Shown: positions 62,529 through 64,000 of the stretch, piece after piece
How the letters are laid out: each line of letters starts with the position of its first letter
How positions within the stretch are numbered: the stretch's first letter is position 1
Assembly: GCF_020447265.1 (NCBI RefSeq)
Contig: NZ_JAJADR010000002.1
Location: 930,001-994,000 of the forward strand
Direction of reading: 5' to 3'
Length of the DNA stretch: 64,000 nucleotides
Origin: Hymenobacter lucidus
GTDB taxonomy: Bacteria; Bacteroidota; Bacteroidia; Cytophagales; Hymenobacteraceae
Made by a program: the position numbers and the translations under genes
Notes under the pieces: model-generated
Databases searched by the model: none
The model's input: only the letters and a program-made list of their open reading frames with translations
Told to the model about the DNA's origin: nothing

Positions 62529-63869
62529 CTAGCTAACCGGCTCTTTGTGGTCGGTACGAATACCGATGCAGTGGTAGGTAAAGCCGGCTTCGTGCAGCTC
62601 CTTGGCGTCGTAAATATTACGACCATCGAAGATAGCCTTTTGCTTCATCAAGCGGGCTACTACCTCGAAGTTAGGCGAGCGAAACTCGGGCCACTCCGTC
62701 ACAACCAGCAAAGCATCAGCATCAATGAGAGCTTCAAACTCATCTTTAGCGTAAGTGATACGGTCGCCGAGCGAGTGCTTGGCCTCGGCCACGGCCACTG
62801 GGTCGTAGGCCGTTACGGTGCAGCCTTCGGCCAGCAGCTTCTCGATAATAACCAGCGAGGGCGCTTCGCGCATATCGTCGGTTTTGGGCTTGAACGACAG
62901 ACCCCAAACGGCCATTTTCTTGCCTTTCAGGTCGCCACCAAAGTGCTTTTTCACTTTATCGAACAGCACCTCCTTCTGAGCATCGTTTACGCTTTCCACC
63001 GCTTTCAGCACCTGCATCTCGTAGCCGTTTTCGGCCGCCGTTTTGATGAGAGCTTTTACGTCTTTGGGAAAGCAGGAGCCGCCGTAGCCAATGCCAGGGT
63101 AGATGAATTTGGTACCGATACGGGCGTCGGAGCCGATGCCTTTGCGGACCATGTTCACATCAGCACCCATGATTTCGCACAGGTTGGCAATGTCATTCAT
63201 AAACGAAATCTTGGTCGCCAGCATTGAGTTGGCAGCATATTTCGTCATTTCGGCCGATGGAATATCCATGAAGATAATCGGGTGGCCGTTGAGCAGGAAG
63301 GGTTTGTAGAGTTTGGTCATTACCTCCTCGGCACGCTCAGAAGCCACACCCACCACAATACGGTCGGGCTTCAGGAAGTCGTCGATGGCAGCCCCTTCCT
63401 TCAGGAATTCAGGGTTGGATGCTACATCGAACGTAATATCAGCGCCGCGCTTAGCTAGGGCCTGCTCGATTTCGGCGCGTACTTTGGCGGCAGTGCCAAC
63501 GGGCACCGTGCTTTTGGTGACGATAACGCCGTAGTTGTTCATGTTTTCACCGATGCCCCGGGCCACGGCTAGCACGTACTTCAAATCGGCCGAGCCATCT
63601 TCGCCGGGAGGCGTACCCACTGCGATGAAAGCTACATCGGCATCTTTGATACCCTCCGCCAGGTTGGTCGAGAAGTGCAGGCGACCTTTTTCTACGTTCC
63701 GGCTCACCATTTCTTCCAGGCCGGGCTCGTAAATTGGCAGAATACCCTTGTGGAGGTTGTCAATTTTCTTCTGGTCGATGTCAATACAGGTGACATCAAT
63801 CCCTACCTCGGCGAAGCATGTGCCAGTAACCAAGCCTACGTAGCCGGTACCTACTACTGCAATTTTCAT
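62529..63869 (-). CDS. ugd: UDP-glucose 6-dehydrogenase
   Basis: Oxidises UDP-glucose to UDP-glucuronate with two NAD+. 446 aa from the ATG at 63869 (MKIAVVGTGYVGLVTGTCFAEVG); the frame stays open for 26 codons upstream without the family's start. Dinucleotide-binding GTGYVGLVTG, TKSTVPVGT, SNPEFLKEG, and catalytic C266 in GYGGSCFPKDVKAL. It supplies UDP-GlcA directly and, via uxs, UDP-xylose. Right-hand end of the polysaccharide locus in this window, with a promoter element at 63981. Confidence 0.96.
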   Translation of the reverse strand: MKIAVVGTGYVGLVTGTCFAEVGIDVTCIDIDQKKIDNLHKGILPIYEPGLEEMVSRNVEKGRLHFSTNLAEGIKDADVAFIAVGTPPGEDGSADLKYVLAVARGIGENMNNYGVIVTKSTVPVGTAAKVRAEIEQALAKRGADITFDVASNPEFLKEGAAIDDFLKPDRIVVGVASERAEEVMTKLYKPFLLNGHPIIFMDIPSAEMTKYAANSMLATKISFMNDIANLCEIMGADVNMVRKGIGSDARIGTKFIYPGIGYGGSCFPKDVKALIKTAAENGYEMQVLKAVESVNDAQKEVLFDKVKKHFGGDLKGKKMAVWGLSFKPKTDDMREAPSLVIIEKLLAEGCTVTAYDPVAVAEAKHSLGDRITYAKDEFEALIDADALLVVTEWPEFRSPNFEVVARLMKQKAIFDGRNIYDAKELHEAGFTYHCIGIRTDHKEPVS

Positions 63870-63980
63870 ATTAGGGGAGTGTTTGGGAGAGATATTTATT
63901 GAGTTTAAGCCCCAACCGCGTGGCGAACGACGGTCTGTGATGGGCAAAAGATGTTAAGCGTAAAAAGCTGAATCGTAGGA

Positions 63981-63988
63981 CAAAAGTA
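63981..63988 (-). promoter_or_regulatory. Candidate -7 promoter element of ugd
   Basis: TACTTTTG on the minus strand matches TAnnTTTG. The expected -33 element would fall past the right edge, so it cannot be confirmed. The ATG is about 110 nt downstream. Confidence 0.3.
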
Positions 63989-64000
63989 CGACCAGGGGTA

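Overview
The window looks like a chromosomal piece of a GC-rich Bacteroidota bacterium, most probably Hymenobacter or a close relative in the Hymenobacteraceae. The pointers are a SusC/TonB-receptor start, a LytS/LytTR pair, a K+-dependent membrane pyrophosphatase, candidate TAnnTTTG promoter elements instead of sigma70 boxes, and several kinds of intergenic inverted repeat that start with CTGTCATCCTGAGC or similar. This assignment is by eye, not by database search.

Left part (1-10.6 kb): the 5' end of a TonB-dependent receptor, a two-component pair (LytTR regulator and 5TM-LYT-like kinase), an S41 peptidase, a TlpA-type thioredoxin, an RsbQ-type hydrolase, a large Ntn-hydrolase acylase, a small dimeric alpha-beta barrel protein, an AT-rich orphan membrane protein and a GNAT enzyme. 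A 21-bp tandem repeat array (10.65-10.86 kb) separates this from a glycerol operon, glpD-glpK-glpF (11.0-15.2 kb).

Middle part (15.2-32 kb): two uncharacterised proteins, a ChaN-like protein, a NatA/NatB-type ABC exporter, an ECF sigma factor with a likely membrane partner, grpE-dnaJ, obgE, adk, hpt, hppA, an M42-type aminopeptidase and a TPR protein. This is mostly housekeeping. It holds the most striking non-coding structures: a four-arm alternating hairpin block in front of the sigma gene, a perfect 32-bp stem behind the peptidase, and several REP-like elements.

Right part (32-63.9 kb): a surface-polysaccharide locus of about 28 genes. It has twelve glycosyltransferases (GT2, GT4, GT8, GT61 types), a PglK-like ABC flippase, three acyltransferase-3 membrane O-acyltransferases, two polytopic membrane proteins, and nucleotide-sugar enzymes. 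The latter suggest at least three activated sugars: dTDP-Fuc4NAc (WecE/WecD-like), dTDP-Fuc3NAc or dTDP-Qui3NAc (FdtA/FdtB/FdtC-like, plus a second FdtA-like cupin overlapping a second acetyltransferase), and UDP-glucuronate/UDP-xylose (Ugd and Uxs). No rmlA or rmlB lies in the window, so the dTDP-4-keto sugar must come from elsewhere. Base composition drops clearly between about 46 and 61 kb and recovers at uxs-ugd, as expected for a variable core exchanged between strains.

I found no rRNA, tRNA, CRISPR array, intact insertion sequence or phage. I also found no clearly new defence or regulatory system; the best unexplained signals are the non-coding structures and a few orphan proteins listed in the findings.
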